DNA from: CAIKBL01 sp964555355
GTDB taxonomy: Bacteria; Pseudomonadota; Gammaproteobacteria; Ga0077536
DNA length: 64,000 nucleotides
Assembly: GCA_964555355.1 (NCBI GenBank)
Contig: CAZKRY010000011.1
Coordinates: 62,001-126,000, forward strand
Reading direction: 5' to 3'
Shown: positions 63,129-64,000 of the stretch, piece after piece
Position numbering within the stretch: the stretch's first letter is position 1
Layout: each line of letters begins with the position of its first letter
Notes under the pieces: generated by a model
The model's database searches: none
What the model was told of the DNA's origin: nothing
The model's input: the letters and a program-made list of their open reading frames with translations, nothing else
Program-made: the position numbers and the translations under genes

Positions 63129-63368
63129 CTAGAGTCCCGCGCGTTCGATCAACTCTGCCTCGTCGCGCCGTTCTATTTCCGGTGGCACCGGCAGCGCACG
63201 CAAGCGTTCAATCATCTCGGGAATAGATTTCGTTACGGGATAAATCGTCATCACCACCCCGGAACGCACAATCAGTAGTTCAACATCCTCACCAAACGCC
63301 ACGTCTTTTGGCAGGCGGATGGCTTCGCTATTGCCACTGCGAAAAGTACGGCTACGTGCGATGGACAT
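63129..63368 (-). CDS. vapB: VapB-type AbrB-fold antitoxin
   Basis: 79 residues. ARSRTFRSGNSEAIRLPKDV is the SpoVT/AbrB DNA-binding hairpin of VapB (FRSGNSQAVRLP pattern). The C-terminal helix (IPEMIERLRALPVPPEIERR) should wrap the toxin. It represses its own operon; promoter and operator should lie in the AT-rich 63369-63440. The remaining gap to 63605 shows nothing else. Confidence 0.9.
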   Translation of the reverse strand: MSIARSRTFRSGNSEAIRLPKDVAFGEDVELLIVRSGVVMTIYPVTKSIPEMIERLRALPVPPEIERRDEAELIERAGL

Positions 63369-63605
63369 GGTGGCCTCGTGGAAACATCGGTACCTACGCG
63401 TATATACGATAAATTATTGAGATCGACAATCGCTTAGGCGCGATGTCAAGAACAATGGTCAATCGTCTAAGCGGCGAATTGCAGGCGATTAATTAGAACG
63501 GCCAAGGCGAATGAGCTTAAACCTTGTGCCTATTTACCGTGCCAAACATTCAAATATGGCTGTTCCAGAAATTGTGTTCATTCCCGCCCTACGCAGGCTT
63601 TCGCG

Positions 63606-63980
63606 TTACCGCTTAGCAAAATATTTCGCACCCGGTAGTCCGTCAAAGTCCACATCTTGCGTCCAAAAGGTGGCGCGGTATCGTTGGGCCGTCGCCAACA
63701 TCACGCTGTCCGCCATTGCGAGTCGGTGTTGAATGGAAAGACGTGCCGCTTCGAGTGCGGTCGCGCTATCGAGTTCCACCACTCGACCTTGCTCCATGAT
63801 CGCGATGGCGCGCAATGCTTCATCTTCGTCGCGCTGCTGACATACGCGCTTGAATACCTCAAACAGCGATAGCGAGGGCACAAGAAGCGAGCGCGTCGCC
63901 TCGATAGGTTTTGCGAATACTGTTGCATTCGGGCCATCGGCAAAATATTCAAGCCACGCCGAGGAGTCGACCACATTCAT
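63606..63980 (-). CDS. PIN-domain toxin (second VapC-like locus)
   Basis: 124 residues. NVVDSSAWLEYFADGPNA at the N-terminus carries the first Asp; the other acidic residues are in SLFEVFKRV, MADSVMLATA and TQDVDFDGL. A complete, intact PIN ribonuclease. Its antitoxin would be expected just upstream, beyond 64000, so the pair is cut by the window edge. Confidence 0.85.
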   Translation of the reverse strand: MNVVDSSAWLEYFADGPNATVFAKPIEATRSLLVPSLSLFEVFKRVCQQRDEDEALRAIAIMEQGRVVELDSATALEAARLSIQHRLAMADSVMLATAQRYRATFWTQDVDFDGLPGAKYFAKR

Positions 63981-64000
63981 ACTCGGTCGGCGTCCCTAGG

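Overview
The window is a piece of chromosome from a Gram-negative proteobacterium. The evidence is the rpsU-yqeY-dnaG-rpoD operon, tsaD/plsY/folB/folK, cca next to an NDUFA9-like reductase gene and a soluble lytic transglycosylase gene, an RND-type tripartite pump, NhaB, lipoprotein signals and a PEP-CTERM-like sorting signal. Gene order recalls Beta- and deep-branching Gammaproteobacteria. I cannot assign a genus. Coding is dense and moderately GC-rich, except for a gene-poor, decayed stretch at about 14.4-21.0 kb.

Layout. (1) 1-267: the tail of a glycosyltransferase. (2) 0.4-7.8 kb: a four-gene operon, with a plausible sigma70 promoter in front and a rho-independent terminator behind. Every product has an export signal: a proline-rich protein, a 1117-residue protein carrying an anthrax edema factor/CyaA/ExoY-type nucleotidyl cyclase domain, a small protein and an outer-membrane beta-barrel. 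I consider this the most interesting system in the window. (3) 8.1-14.2 kb: a membrane Ser/Thr kinase with Sel1-like repeats and a coupled lipoprotein, facing a large STAND ATPase regulator that ends in a SARP-like DNA-binding/BTAD module. (4) 14.4-15.2 kb: a deletion scar made of fragments of a TRAP-transporter tatT gene, a probable dctP signal peptide and the C-terminus of a 2-hydroxyacyl-CoA dehydratase activase-like protein. (5) 16.4-21.0 kb: a decayed 4.5-kb island. It is bounded by an exact 45-bp duplication of the 3' part of a CAT-anticodon tRNA gene and is full of intact and broken toxin-antitoxin genes.

(6) 21-42.6 kb: mostly housekeeping genes. These cover transcription and replication initiation, tRNA modification and maturation, folate and phospholipid synthesis, heme, cell-wall turnover, protein repair and polyphosphate. 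Between them lie a protein methyltransferase, an Hcp-like protein with a PEP-CTERM tail and a class III cyclase fused to an FHA domain. (7) 42.6-57.4 kb: a LysR regulator, two cation/anion antiporter-type permeases, an RND efflux operon, argC, a TauD-like dioxygenase and a CoA-transferase, separated by palindromic intergenic repeats. (8) 57.4-60.2 kb: a PQQ-dependent dehydrogenase with a lanthanide-type Asp-X-Asp signature, followed by a Rieske protein. (9) 60.2-64 kb: a divergent enolase paralogue translationally coupled to an APH-family phosphotransferase, then two VapC-type loci.

Calls rest on reading the translated sequence and recalling family motifs. No searches or structure predictions were run. 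Start codons were moved inward where overlap, Shine-Dalgarno position or family length argued for it.
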